NCBI GenBank assembly: GCA_031262245.1
Contig: JAISIJ010000270.1
Span: 1 to 37,107 of the forward strand
DNA length: 37,107 bases
Reading direction: 5' to 3'
Origin: Oscillospiraceae bacterium
Lineage (GTDB): Bacteria; Bacillota; Clostridia; Oscillospirales; Ruminococcaceae
Part shown: positions 26,103-35,103 of the stretch, piece by piece
Numbering within the stretch: the first letter of the stretch is position 1
How the letters are laid out: the number at the start of each line of letters is the position of its first letter
The notes under the pieces: generated by a model
The model's input: the letters and a program-made list of their open reading frames with translations, nothing else
What the model was told of the DNA's origin: nothing
The model's database searches: none
Program-made: the position numbers and the translations under genes

Positions 26103-27842
26103 TTATGCAAAAGATTTTTCAATGAATTTATCCATATATTCAGGATAATACCAAGAGAGATTTGAACGGTTAAGTTGTCTGAACCAGCCGCCGTCATCCC
26201 AAACACAGCAAGGAACGCCGATAGCTCTTGTTTTGCCTACATAATAATCCAACCAGTCTATACGGCTTGTGCCGCTGTAGGGGCGTTCTACAGTAATATT
26301 ATTCTCTTGTTGTGTTGAACGTGTACCGAACTCGTCAAGAACAACTGAATAACCTTTGTCAATTAAGCAAGTTTTAATTTGATTAATCATACTGTCAATA
26401 GCTGCTTTATCGGCATCGTCAAAGACTTGGTCATATTGACCTTCTTCAATACCGCCGCCTGCAAAATTCCAAGGTGTATAAGCGTGGATTTCGGCAATAG
26501 TATGGTTAGCGGGGTCATTGGGCATTTCAAAATGAGTGCCGCTTTGTTCTGCACCGTAAGTGGGGAGGAGAGAGTTGTCAACACCTGCGGCATAAGAGGG
26601 AACTAATAAGAAACGAGTTGCGTTGTTTCCGCCTTGTGCACGAATAGTATCAACGAAAGTTTGGTTAAGTCTGTTTACAACAGCACGGTCGTTTGATGTT
26701 CCGCCGTTCCATTCATATTGAGAACCCTCTGTTCTCGGTTCATTTAAGCCTTCAAACATCAATACATCGCCGTAATCTTTGAAAGTTTCACCGATTTGAT
26801 TCCAAACGGTTACAATCCATTCTTTGTCATAATTTTCAAACTCTGCTGTGGGGATTAAAACGCTGCCCTCGTGGTGGGTGTTGAGAATGACTTTAAGGTC
26901 ACATTCAATTGCATAGTTTACAACTGTTTGAACTCTTGCCATCCATTCAGGGTCGATTGTAAAGTTTTCATCAATAAAATGTGTATGCCAAGTGGTGGGG
27001 ATACGAACAAAGTCAAAACCCTGTGCTTTAACGGTTTCAAACATTGCTTTTGTTGTTAAGGGATTTCCCCAAGAAGTTTCACTTGCGTTACCCTCAAAAG
27101 CTTGTTGATAATCTTTTTGGTCAGAGCCGGCAGTATCATTCCAAGCATCGAAAGTATTACCTAAGTTCCAACCTGCGTGCATTTCGGCAACAAAAGCGGC
27201 AGTTGACATATCACGAATTTCGCCGGGGATTGTAGGAACAACAGGAACAGGAGGTTTCACAACATTTACTGTAAGCTCGGCTGAAAGTCCCTCGCTGTCA
27301 GTAACAGTAACAAGACTTGAACCTAATGTCAAACCGCCGATATAGAGAATTTCATTTGTAGGATTGAAGACGGCAGATACAATGCTTTCATCCTCAACAG
27401 ATACTGTCAAACTGCCATTGTCTTCGTCTGCAACAGCAATACCCGTCGCGTCAACACCTATATACACGTCAACTGTAGATAAGTCTAACACGGGAGCAAG
27501 GTTAGTTTGAGGCAATTCGGGGTAAGGCAAAGTTGTGAGGTCGCCCAAAAGGTAATTTACAATTGCCGTTAAATCCGCACTGTCTACAACAGTATTGCCG
27601 TCTGTAACATCACAATTGGCATTAGCCGAAGCATCTGCACTTAATTTGATATTCCCTGCAAGACTTTTTGATAACAGTGTAATATCGGACATTTTGCCTA
27701 TATCGCCGTCGCCGTCTACATCTCCGTATACAACATTTTCGGCTGCCCCTACAGGGGTAATCATTTGCGGTAAAGCGGATACCGCAGACATTGATAACGC
27801 AAACGCCGTTATCAATGAGAGAAGTCGTTTTTTTAACTTCAT
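26103..27842 (-). CDS. Secreted GH5 endoglucanase-like enzyme with N-terminal type I dockerin and Ig/cadherin-like domain
   Basis: Signal peptide MKLKKRLLSLITAFALSMSAVSA; dockerin repeats GDVDGDGDIGKMSDITLLSKSLAG / CDVTDGNTVVDSADLTAIVNYLLG; GH5 WNLGNTFDAW, FEGLNEPR (acid/base), VVLDEFGT (nucleophile). Confidence 0.94.
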   Translation of the reverse strand: MKLKKRLLSLITAFALSMSAVSALPQMITPVGAAENVVYGDVDGDGDIGKMSDITLLSKSLAGNIKLSADASANANCDVTDGNTVVDSADLTAIVNYLLGDLTTLPYPELPQTNLAPVLDLSTVDVYIGVDATGIAVADEDNGSLTVSVEDESIVSAVFNPTNEILYIGGLTLGSSLVTVTDSEGLSAELTVNVVKPPVPVVPTIPGEIRDMSTAAFVAEMHAGWNLGNTFDAWNDTAGSDQKDYQQAFEGNASETSWGNPLTTKAMFETVKAQGFDFVRIPTTWHTHFIDENFTIDPEWMARVQTVVNYAIECDLKVILNTHHEGSVLIPTAEFENYDKEWIVTVWNQIGETFKDYGDVLMFEGLNEPRTEGSQYEWNGGTSNDRAVVNRLNQTFVDTIRAQGGNNATRFLLVPSYAAGVDNSLLPTYGAEQSGTHFEMPNDPANHTIAEIHAYTPWNFAGGGIEEGQYDQVFDDADKAAIDSMINQIKTCLIDKGYSVVLDEFGTRSTQQENNITVERPYSGTSRIDWLDYYVGKTRAIGVPCCVWDDGGWFRQLNRSNLSWYYPEYMDKFIEKSFA

Positions 27843-27925
27843 TTTTCTTCACTTCTTTCTTTTTATTATATAAATAAGTTTATACAATAATTTTAGCGGA
27901 AATCATTGTATTAAACAAAAATATA

Positions 27926-29185
27926 CTACGACAACAAAGACGTTAAACGCTCCATTGCCTCCAATGTAAGGTCTTTATCTCCGAAAGCGGTAAGTCTGAA
28001 CCAACCCTCACCGTTTTTACCGAAACCGGCACCGGGAGTACCCACAACCTGTATTTCATTTAATAATCTGTCAAAAAACTCCCAGCTTGACTGATTATCG
28101 GGGCATTTAAACCATATATAAGGAGAATTTATTCCCCCTGTAAATTTAATATTCAATTTAGTAAGTGTATCGGCAATGATTTTTGCATTAGCTTGATAAT
28201 ATGCAATGTTTTCTTTTATCTGCTTTTGCCCTAAATCTGTGAAAACTGCCGCCGCCGCACATTGAACAGGATAGGAAATACCATTGAATTTTGAACCTTG
28301 ACGCTGTGACCAAAGGTCGGCAATTTTGATTGTTGTGTCACCTTTTTTCACAACCAATTCTTCGGGAATGACAGTATATCCGCAACGAACACCTGTGAAC
28401 CCTGCAGTTTTTGAGAGAGAACACATTTCAATTGCACATTTTTTCGCACCCTCAATCTCAAAAATCGAACGAGGGAGTGAAGAATCGGTAATAAAAGCTT
28501 CATATGCCGCATCAAAAATAATAATTGCCTCATTTTTAAGGGCATAGTCAACCCATTCTTTGAGTTGCTCTTTGTTATAAACAGAGCCTGTGGGGTTATT
28601 AGGTGAGCATAAATAAATCAAAGAGGGTTTTATGATTTTATTAACAACGTTTACGATTTTTTCTTTGAAACCTTTTTGTTCCTCGTTTACAACAGAAATA
28701 TCAGAGGGCATTGCTGTAAAATTATTCTCTTCATTGCTGTTAGCATAAATTATGGTATTCCCTTGCATAATATTGCTGTTGGCATAAACAGGGTAAACAG
28801 GGTCGGTTAAGAGAACAACATTTTCCCCGAAAATGTCAATAATATTGCCGCAATCGGATTTTGCACCGTCATTTATGCGAATTTCGTTTAAGGTAAGCTC
28901 AACGCCGTTGTTTTTGTAATAATCAGCCACAGCTTGTTTTAAGAAATCATAACCCGCACCGCTGTCCTCATATCCCTTAAAAGTTTCCTTAACTCCCATT
29001 TCGTCACAGCCTTTTTTGAAAGCCTCAACAACAACAGGTGCAAGGGGTAAAGTCACATCGCCGATACCCATACGAATAATTTTTTTGTCAGGATTTTTTT
29101 CTTTATAAGCATTAATTTTCTTAGCAATATCAATAAACAAATAGTTTTTCTCTAATTTAAGAAAGTTTTCGTTAATTTTAACCAA
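27926..29185 (-). CDS. dapL: LL-diaminopimelate aminotransferase
   Basis: IRMGIGDVTLPLAPVVVEAFKKGCDEMGVKETFKGYEDSGAGYDFLKQAVADYY; SLSKTAGFTGVRCGYTV PLP-Lys region. Confidence 0.96.
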   Translation of the reverse strand: MVKINENFLKLEKNYLFIDIAKKINAYKEKNPDKKIIRMGIGDVTLPLAPVVVEAFKKGCDEMGVKETFKGYEDSGAGYDFLKQAVADYYKNNGVELTLNEIRINDGAKSDCGNIIDIFGENVVLLTDPVYPVYANSNIMQGNTIIYANSNEENNFTAMPSDISVVNEEQKGFKEKIVNVVNKIIKPSLIYLCSPNNPTGSVYNKEQLKEWVDYALKNEAIIIFDAAYEAFITDSSLPRSIFEIEGAKKCAIEMCSLSKTAGFTGVRCGYTVIPEELVVKKGDTTIKIADLWSQRQGSKFNGISYPVQCAAAAVFTDLGQKQIKENIAYYQANAKIIADTLTKLNIKFTGGINSPYIWFKCPDNQSSWEFFDRLLNEIQVVGTPGAGFGKNGEGWFRLTAFGDKDLTLEAMERLTSLLS

Positions 29186-29237
29186 TTTATTACTCCTGTT
29201 TTAATAAAAATTTTAAAGAAATAGAATTGAAAATGAC

Positions 29238-29399
29238 TTAACAATTTACCGTCCAATCATATAAATCCGGATGCTGTTCCTTATCAATAAAAACATTTCC
29301 GTTTTTATCAGTAGGTAAATAGATTTTAGGGGAATTTTTTAATCCGGCAAGGATTAAAAGTTCGTCTAATTCTTTTTTTAAATCAATATTTTCTACCAT
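29238..29399 (-). CDS. Small 53-aa hypothetical protein between dapF and dapL
   Basis: Manually translated: MVENIDLKKELDELLILAGLKNSPKIYLPTDKNGNVFIDKEQHPDLYDWTVNC*; overlaps dapF 3' end by 7 nt; absent from the supplied ORF track. Confidence 0.65.
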   Translation of the reverse strand: MVENIDLKKELDELLILAGLKNSPKIYLPTDKNGNVFIDKEQHPDLYDWTVNC

Positions 29400-30238
29400 T
29401 TGAAAATTTCCTCTAATTCAAGGTTTGTTTCAAAAACAAACTCAGCCGGACCGTTTTTAATTACATTATCTTCCGAAGTGTAAGTGATTTTAAGCACTCC
29501 GCCACGCAATATTATAGAAATTTCTTCATCTTTTTTGCATTTATTATTGAGAACACTGGCAACAACAGCGGCACAAGCTCCTGTTCCGCAAGCGAAAGTT
29601 TCCCCCGAACCACGCTCCCAAACACGCATTTTTAAGGTTTTTTCGTCAATGATTTGTATAAATTCGGTATTAACTCTGCTTGGGAAAAATTTATGATTTT
29701 CAAAAGCGGGACCGATTTTTTCAAGAGGAATACAGTCAATATCATCAAAAAAGACAACACAATGAGGATTTCCCATTGAAACAGCCGTTGCATAGTAAAT
29801 CTCACCCAAAACTTCAATGGGTTGGTTTATAAATTTCTCTAAACAACAGCTGATAGGTATTTCTTTAGGTTCTAAAATGGGTTTTCCCATATCAACCTTT
29901 ACAGATTTAACCTTGCCGTTTTCAATATTCAGCCAAAGCGTTCTCACCCCCGAATTAGTTTCAAGGGTTATTTTGGATTTTTCTGTAAGACCTTTTTCAT
30001 ATACATATTTACCCACACAACGTGTTGCATTACCGCACATCATTGCTTCCGAACCGTCGGCATTAAAAATACGCATACGAAAATCTGCAATATCAGACGG
30101 CAAAATCATAACTAAACCGTCAGAGCCTAAGCCTAAATGTCTATCGCTTACTTTTTTCGATAGTTCGCCGGGATTTTCTACATTCTCCGTAATATAGATA
30201 TAGTCATTTCCCGCACCTTGCATTTTTACAAATAACAT
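29393..30238 (-). CDS. dapF: Diaminopimelate epimerase
   Basis: MQGAGNDYIYI, MCGNATRCVGKYVYE and ETFACGTGACAA catalytic Cys motifs; start trimmed to 30238. Confidence 0.97.
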   Translation of the reverse strand: MLFVKMQGAGNDYIYITENVENPGELSKKVSDRHLGLGSDGLVMILPSDIADFRMRIFNADGSEAMMCGNATRCVGKYVYEKGLTEKSKITLETNSGVRTLWLNIENGKVKSVKVDMGKPILEPKEIPISCCLEKFINQPIEVLGEIYYATAVSMGNPHCVVFFDDIDCIPLEKIGPAFENHKFFPSRVNTEFIQIIDEKTLKMRVWERGSGETFACGTGACAAVVASVLNNKCKKDEEISIILRGGVLKITYTSEDNVIKNGPAEFVFETNLELEEIFKW

Positions 30239-30259
30239 TAAATCACTCCATACTATAAG

Positions 30260-30288
30260 ATTATATATTTTTTTGTAACCTTTGTCAA
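30260..30288 (-). promoter_or_regulatory. SigmaA-type promoter for dapF
   Basis: Minus strand TTGACA - 17 nt - TATAAT perfect consensus. Confidence 0.85.
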
Positions 30289-30344
30289 TAGAAAAATATA
30301 TTTTAGTAAAAAAAATATATAAAAAAGGTGCCCTCATATAACTC

Positions 30345-30375
30345 AAAAAAAGGTGCACCCCCGAAAGGATGCACC
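30345..30375 (-). terminator. Intrinsic terminator downstream of the NPTTG surface protein gene
   Basis: Minus strand GGTGCATCC-TTTCGG-GGGTGCACC followed by TTTTTTT. Confidence 0.88.
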
Positions 30376-30446
30376 CCTGTAAAATCGTAAGCATATTAAA
30401 GTAATCGCAAGATTACAAGAATTTCTTAAACTTTCTTAAGTTAAAA

Positions 30447-31817
30447 TTAGTCTCTACGACCTCTTTTTTTAAGAACGATAGCTGTAGAACCTGTAGCTAA
30501 GAGAGCAGCAAGAGCAACGCCAACACCAGCAGTACCGGTTGTGGGGTTCTCGTCTGTGCCAGCTGTGCCATCGCCGGGGTCAGCAGTAGGTTCGCCGTCT
30601 GTACCTTCAGCAGGAGTTCCGTCGCCTTCAGCGGGAGCACCGTCTGTACCTTCAGCAGGTGTACCATCTGTACCTTCAGCAGGAGCACCGTCTGTACCTT
30701 CAGCAGGAGCACCACCGATTACATCGTCTTCTGTACCCCACAATTTATCAGCACCAGCGTCAGTAACGTCATCTTCTGTACCGAGGATACCATCAGCACC
30801 AGCTTTGATTGCATCGATTTCAGCATCTGTTAAGGTTTTTTCGTCAGTTTTTTGAGTATCTGTATCTGCTGTAGAACCGTCGTTTTTGTCGTCAGTTGTG
30901 GAGTTAGTACCTGTCATTTTGAAAACGAGGTCGTCACTGGTTTCAATTACAAGACCGTGACCGTCAGCTGCGGAATAAACAGTTGAACCAACTTTATAAC
31001 CGGGTTTTTTAACTTGTTGACCTGAGAAAGAACCGTCAGCGTTTTGAACGATACCTTCTTCTGACCAGTAGTAGGTGTAAAGTGAACCTTTATAAACTAC
31101 GAATGTGGGGTGGTCGGTAGGAACATAAACTGTCATACCCTTGGGAGCGTAGGTGAAAGGATTAGCATAATCATAGTCAGCATCAGCAACGCCGTCATCG
31201 TTAATATCTAAGCCGCCGCCTGCAGAAAGAGCTAATTGATATATAGCGAGCTCATCTGTGCTGTCGTTTTTGCTGTCGGGAACAAAGTTATCAACAGCAA
31301 TGTTTTTGTAGCTCTTAGTACCGTCAGATTCGATTTTGATATCTTCGTCTTTAACGCTTGTGATAGCACCGGGGTCACCGATTGCAACGATATCTTTTGT
31401 CAATGTGAAAGTTTTAGGACCTGCATTAGGATAAGCGAGAAGAGCATAGTCGGTCCATTCTTCATAGTCTTTACCTAATTTGCCGTTGTTATGAACTTCG
31501 TAACGAGCAAGAGCAACACCCTTAGCTTTGAAAGAAGCAGAAGAACCGGAAACACCGAAACTTGCAAGGTCTTCAGCAAGGTCAAGAGATTTAATATTGA
31601 ACTGTGTTACAGGGAGTTCACCGATTGTTGCGGGGATAACGAGTTTTTTAATTGTAGCGTTGGAAATTGACTCCAAAGAAGCGTAAGTGCCACGGTCGGA
31701 ATAAACTGCATCCAAAACGTTACCGTTAAAGTTGTTTGCTGCAAGAGCAGTCACTATACCACCGGATACAACCATAGAAGCTGCAATCATTCCGGCAAGG
31801 AATTTTTTAGATTTCAT
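30447..31817 (-). CDS. Secreted cell-surface protein with Pro/Ala/Glu/Gly repeats and NPTTG C-terminal sorting-like signal
   Basis: Signal peptide MKSKKFLAGMIAASMVVSGGIVTALAA; repeats (APAEGTDG)n; C-terminus NPTTGTAGVGVALAALLATGSTAIVLKKRGRRD; RBS GGAGG. Confidence 0.88.
   Translation of the reverse strand: MKSKKFLAGMIAASMVVSGGIVTALAANNFNGNVLDAVYSDRGTYASLESISNATIKKLVIPATIGELPVTQFNIKSLDLAEDLASFGVSGSSASFKAKGVALARYEVHNNGKLGKDYEEWTDYALLAYPNAGPKTFTLTKDIVAIGDPGAITSVKDEDIKIESDGTKSYKNIAVDNFVPDSKNDSTDELAIYQLALSAGGGLDINDDGVADADYDYANPFTYAPKGMTVYVPTDHPTFVVYKGSLYTYYWSEEGIVQNADGSFSGQQVKKPGYKVGSTVYSAADGHGLVIETSDDLVFKMTGTNSTTDDKNDGSTADTDTQKTDEKTLTDAEIDAIKAGADGILGTEDDVTDAGADKLWGTEDDVIGGAPAEGTDGAPAEGTDGTPAEGTDGAPAEGDGTPAEGTDGEPTADPGDGTAGTDENPTTGTAGVGVALAALLATGSTAIVLKKRGRRD
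30598..30714. repeat. 24-nt tandem repeat encoding PAEGTDG(A/T)
   Basis: Units CCTTCAGCAGGAGCACCGTCTGTA repeated about five times with variation. Confidence 0.85.
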
Positions 31818-31888
31818 TTTTAATTACCTCCAAGATAATTAGATATTTATTTATTTTGTATACTAAAATTAAAAGCATACGATTTACA

Positions 31889-31915
31889 GTCACCATTATA
31901 TCACATAACTGTCAC
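31889..31915 (-). promoter_or_regulatory. Promoter-like element P1 upstream of the NPTTG protein gene
   Basis: Minus strand GTGACAGTTATGTGATATAATGGTGAC; extended -10 TGATATAAT. Confidence 0.6.
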
Positions 31916-32104
31916 AAAGCAAGCATTATTATTTTTTGTAACATATTTTCGTGTAAATTTCACAATAATGTTTTTTAAATATAGTCATATTTTGTACAAA
32001 AACCATAGGACAGTTATTATTTTTTGACATTTTCCTTAAAACTCGGTAACTTTTTATTACAAATCGAGAATAAAATTGTTGACTGTTTTAATTTTCGTAT
32101 TGCT

Positions 32105-32128
32105 GTCACTATTATATCACATTCTCAC
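32105..32128 (-). promoter_or_regulatory. Promoter-like element P2, near-duplicate of P1
   Basis: Minus strand GTGAGAATGTGATATAATAGTGAC; same TGTGATATAATRGTGAC core as P1. Confidence 0.55.
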
Positions 32129-32222
32129 CTTTTTATTCTAAGGTAAAATTTTCATTGGTGATGGCATATTTAATCTAATAATAAAGTATACTTATAGTTT
32201 ATAAAGCATTTTTTAAAAAAAT

Positions 32223-32260
32223 CTTGACACATTATACCACGGTGTATTATAATAGTCAAG
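32223..32260 (+). promoter_or_regulatory. SigmaA-type promoter for transketolase, within an imperfect dyad
   Basis: TTGACA - 18 nt - TATAAT, bounded by CTTGAC...GTCAAG. Confidence 0.75.
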
Positions 32261-32315
32261 ATAATGTTTAAATTAAATAAAGAACACAAAAAAAGTTAAT
32301 AAAAAGGAAATAAAA

Positions 32316-34172
32316 ATGCAGAAAGAGACGTTAAAATATATAGCAAATGAAGTCAGAAAAAATATTATTGAAATGACATACAGTGCCAAAAGCGGACATC
32401 CCGGCGGTTCACTTTCAATAACAGATGTTGTAACATACCTTTATATATGCAAATTAAAACTTGATAAAAATAATCTCAATAATCCCAACAGAAATAGGTT
32501 TGTTTTAAGTAAAGGTCATTGTGTACCCTCTGTTTACGGTATTCTTGCGGAAATGGAATTGCTCCCGAAAAAGGAATTAAAAACTCTTCGTCAAGTCGGT
32601 TCTCATTTTCAAGGACACCCCTGTATTGAAATGGATGGCATTGATATGTCAACGGGTTCTTTGGGACAAGGTTTTTCTGTTGCGGCAGGTATGGCATTGT
32701 CAGCAAAGCTTGACAAGAAAGATTTTAAGGTGTATACTGTATTAGGTGACGGTGAAACTCAAGAGGGCATTGTTTGGGAAACGGCAATGTTTGCAGGAAA
32801 TAAAAATCTGAACAATCTTGTTGCGATTATTGATAATAATAATCTGCAAAGTGACGGTAAAGTGTCAGATGTTTGTTCAATATACCCCCTTGACGAAAAA
32901 TTTTCGGCTTTTAAATGGAATGTTGTTACCTGTAACGGCAATGATTTTGACGAGCTTGAAAATGCTTTTAATACAGTTGAAAGTTTTAACAACGACAAAC
33001 CCTCTGTTATTATTATGAAAACTGTTAAGGGTAAAGGCGTTTCCTTTATGGAAAATGCTGTTGAATGGCACGGAGCTGCACCAAACAAAGAACAATATGA
33101 CATTGCGATGTCGGAATTAGAAAAAAACACTCTTGAGCTTGCCGAATATAAAGAACAGGCGATTGAGTTGTTGCATAAGACATATGATTTTGCCAATGTT
33201 AATATTACAGAAAAAAAATCCGTTGAATTTAATTTTATTCCCGCTGAAAATGCAAAAGCAACAAGAGACAGTTACGGTGAGGCTTTAAAAGATTTAGCTG
33301 AACTTTACCCCGAACTTGTTGTTTTAGATGCGGATTTATCAAAATCCACTAAAACCTGTTTGTTTGCAAAAGCTTATCCCGAGCGTTTTATAAATGCAGG
33401 TATTGCAGAGCAAGTAATGATTGGTGTATCGGCAGGACTTGCCACAACAGGTAAAATCCCCGTTGCAAGCAGTTTTGCAATGTTTGCCGCAGGGCGAGCT
33501 TATGAAATTATTCGTAATGCTGTGGGCTACCCAAAACTCAATGTTAAAATCTGTGCTACTCACGCAGGTATTTCCGTGGGTGAAGACGGTGCGTCACATC
33601 AATGCAACGAAGATATAGCTTTAATGCGTACCATTCCGGGAATGACAATAATCAATCCCTGTGACGATACAGAAACAAAACTTGCTGTAAAAGCAATGTT
33701 GGATTACAAAGGTGCTGTTTATATGCGATTGGGACGTTTTGCCGTTCCTCAAGTGAATAAACAGGATTATAAATTTGAAATAGGTAAAGGTGTTACCCTT
33801 AAAGACGGCAATGATATTACAATTATTGCAACGGGATTAATGGTTAATGAGGCTTTGAAAGCCGCTGAAGAATTAAAGAACAGCGGTATTAATGCCCGTG
33901 TTATAAATATCCATACCATTAAACCCATTGACAAAGAACTTATACAAAAAGCCGCTCTTGAAACAAAAAAACTTGTTACCGTTGAAGAACACAGTATTAT
34001 AGGCGGTTTGGGTGCGGCAGTTTCGGAGGCTATTGCCGAAAATCCCGTTCCTCTTAAACGTATAGGTGTAAATGATGTTTTCGGTTACAGCGGACCTGCC
34101 GCAGAACTTCTTAAAGCTTTCGGACTTTGTTCCGAGAATATAGTTAATGTTGTTTCAGAATTTTTAAAATAA
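32316..34172 (+). CDS. tkt: Transketolase (single chain)
   Basis: SGHPGGSLSITDVVTYLY, VLGDGETQEG...NNLQSDG TPP site, C-terminal pyrimidine-binding half ATRDSYGEALKDLAE...FINAGIAEQ. Confidence 0.95.
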   Translation: MQKETLKYIANEVRKNIIEMTYSAKSGHPGGSLSITDVVTYLYICKLKLDKNNLNNPNRNRFVLSKGHCVPSVYGILAEMELLPKKELKTLRQVGSHFQGHPCIEMDGIDMSTGSLGQGFSVAAGMALSAKLDKKDFKVYTVLGDGETQEGIVWETAMFAGNKNLNNLVAIIDNNNLQSDGKVSDVCSIYPLDEKFSAFKWNVVTCNGNDFDELENAFNTVESFNNDKPSVIIMKTVKGKGVSFMENAVEWHGAAPNKEQYDIAMSELEKNTLELAEYKEQAIELLHKTYDFANVNITEKKSVEFNFIPAENAKATRDSYGEALKDLAELYPELVVLDADLSKSTKTCLFAKAYPERFINAGIAEQVMIGVSAGLATTGKIPVASSFAMFAAGRAYEIIRNAVGYPKLNVKICATHAGISVGEDGASHQCNEDIALMRTIPGMTIINPCDDTETKLAVKAMLDYKGAVYMRLGRFAVPQVNKQDYKFEIGKGVTLKDGNDITIIATGLMVNEALKAAEELKNSGINARVINIHTIKPIDKELIQKAALETKKLVTVEEHSIIGGLGAAVSEAIAENPVPLKRIGVNDVFGYSGPAAELLKAFGLCSENIVNVVSEFLK

Positions 34173-34186
34173 ATACAAGAGAAAAT

Positions 34187-35092
34187 ATGGACTTAAAAAA
34201 ACTTTTTAAACGCAAACGTAAACGCCGTAAAAGCGGCAGTATTGCTATACCTTTTATGGTTACTTTTCTTATATCGTTAGTGGGTATAGGCGGATTTACC
34301 GTCTATATGCTTGATTATGTTCGCAATAATACCCTTGATACAGGTGAATATGATACCCCCACTGCTGAAGCTTTTGTTCCCGATTCAGACGATAATATGA
34401 CTATGTTGCTTATAATCGACCCTCGAACTGCCGCAACAGAACCCTATAACTTCATTGTTTTCAGATTTCTTCCTAAAGACGAAAAAGTTTACATTATGCC
34501 TATCCCGGAAAATACCTTGTCAAATGTCAGCAATCAACGGGATACATTAAGCTCTTTCTATCTGAACGCAGGAGTTGTTACCGCAGAACAGGCGGTTGAA
34601 AATGCTTTGGGATTTAAAATAGACCGCTATCTCCATTGTAATGCCGCAAGTTTTGAGAAAATAACGGAGCTTTTCGGTAATGTTAACTTCCTTGTTCCTC
34701 AAGAGTTTGAATCTTCTATCGGCAGAGGGGAATATTTGTTTTCGGGAAAAGATATAAGCGACATTATGTTTTTCTCATATTACCCCGGCGGTGAAAAAGA
34801 ACGCATAATAAAAGCGGGTACTATTTTAACAGGATTATTTAACCAATCTTCAAAAGCAAAGGTATCGGAGAATTTTGAAGATAAATATGTTAATCTTAAA
34901 GAAGATGTGGATACGGATATCGACAGTACCTATTTTTACGGTCAGGTTATTGCCGTAAAATATCTCCTTGAACACGCCTCTTCTCCCGCAGAATTTGTTA
35001 ACCCCGACGGGACATATGCTATGGAAAGTCAGTTTATATTCAATCCCGATTTTCTGACTAAACTGAAAGATAAGTTTAAATTAAATGAATAA
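34187..35092 (+). CDS. Membrane-anchored LytR-CpsA-Psr-like protein (divergent)
   Basis: Basic N-terminus plus TM segment, LLIIDPRTAATEPYNFIVFRFLPKDEKVYIMPIPENTL..., VENALGFKIDRYLHCNAASFEKITELFGNVNFLVPQEF resembling an LCP core. Confidence 0.55.
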   Translation: MDLKKLFKRKRKRRKSGSIAIPFMVTFLISLVGIGGFTVYMLDYVRNNTLDTGEYDTPTAEAFVPDSDDNMTMLLIIDPRTAATEPYNFIVFRFLPKDEKVYIMPIPENTLSNVSNQRDTLSSFYLNAGVVTAEQAVENALGFKIDRYLHCNAASFEKITELFGNVNFLVPQEFESSIGRGEYLFSGKDISDIMFFSYYPGGEKERIIKAGTILTGLFNQSSKAKVSENFEDKYVNLKEDVDTDIDSTYFYGQVIAVKYLLEHASSPAEFVNPDGTYAMESQFIFNPDFLTKLKDKFKLNE

Positions 35093-35103
35093 GGACGGTT
35101 ATC

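Noticed and set aside
30541-30855. 104-aa plus-strand ORF of VPSAGAPSVPSAG repeats
   Set aside because: Antisense of the PAEGTDG repeats of the NPTTG surface protein.
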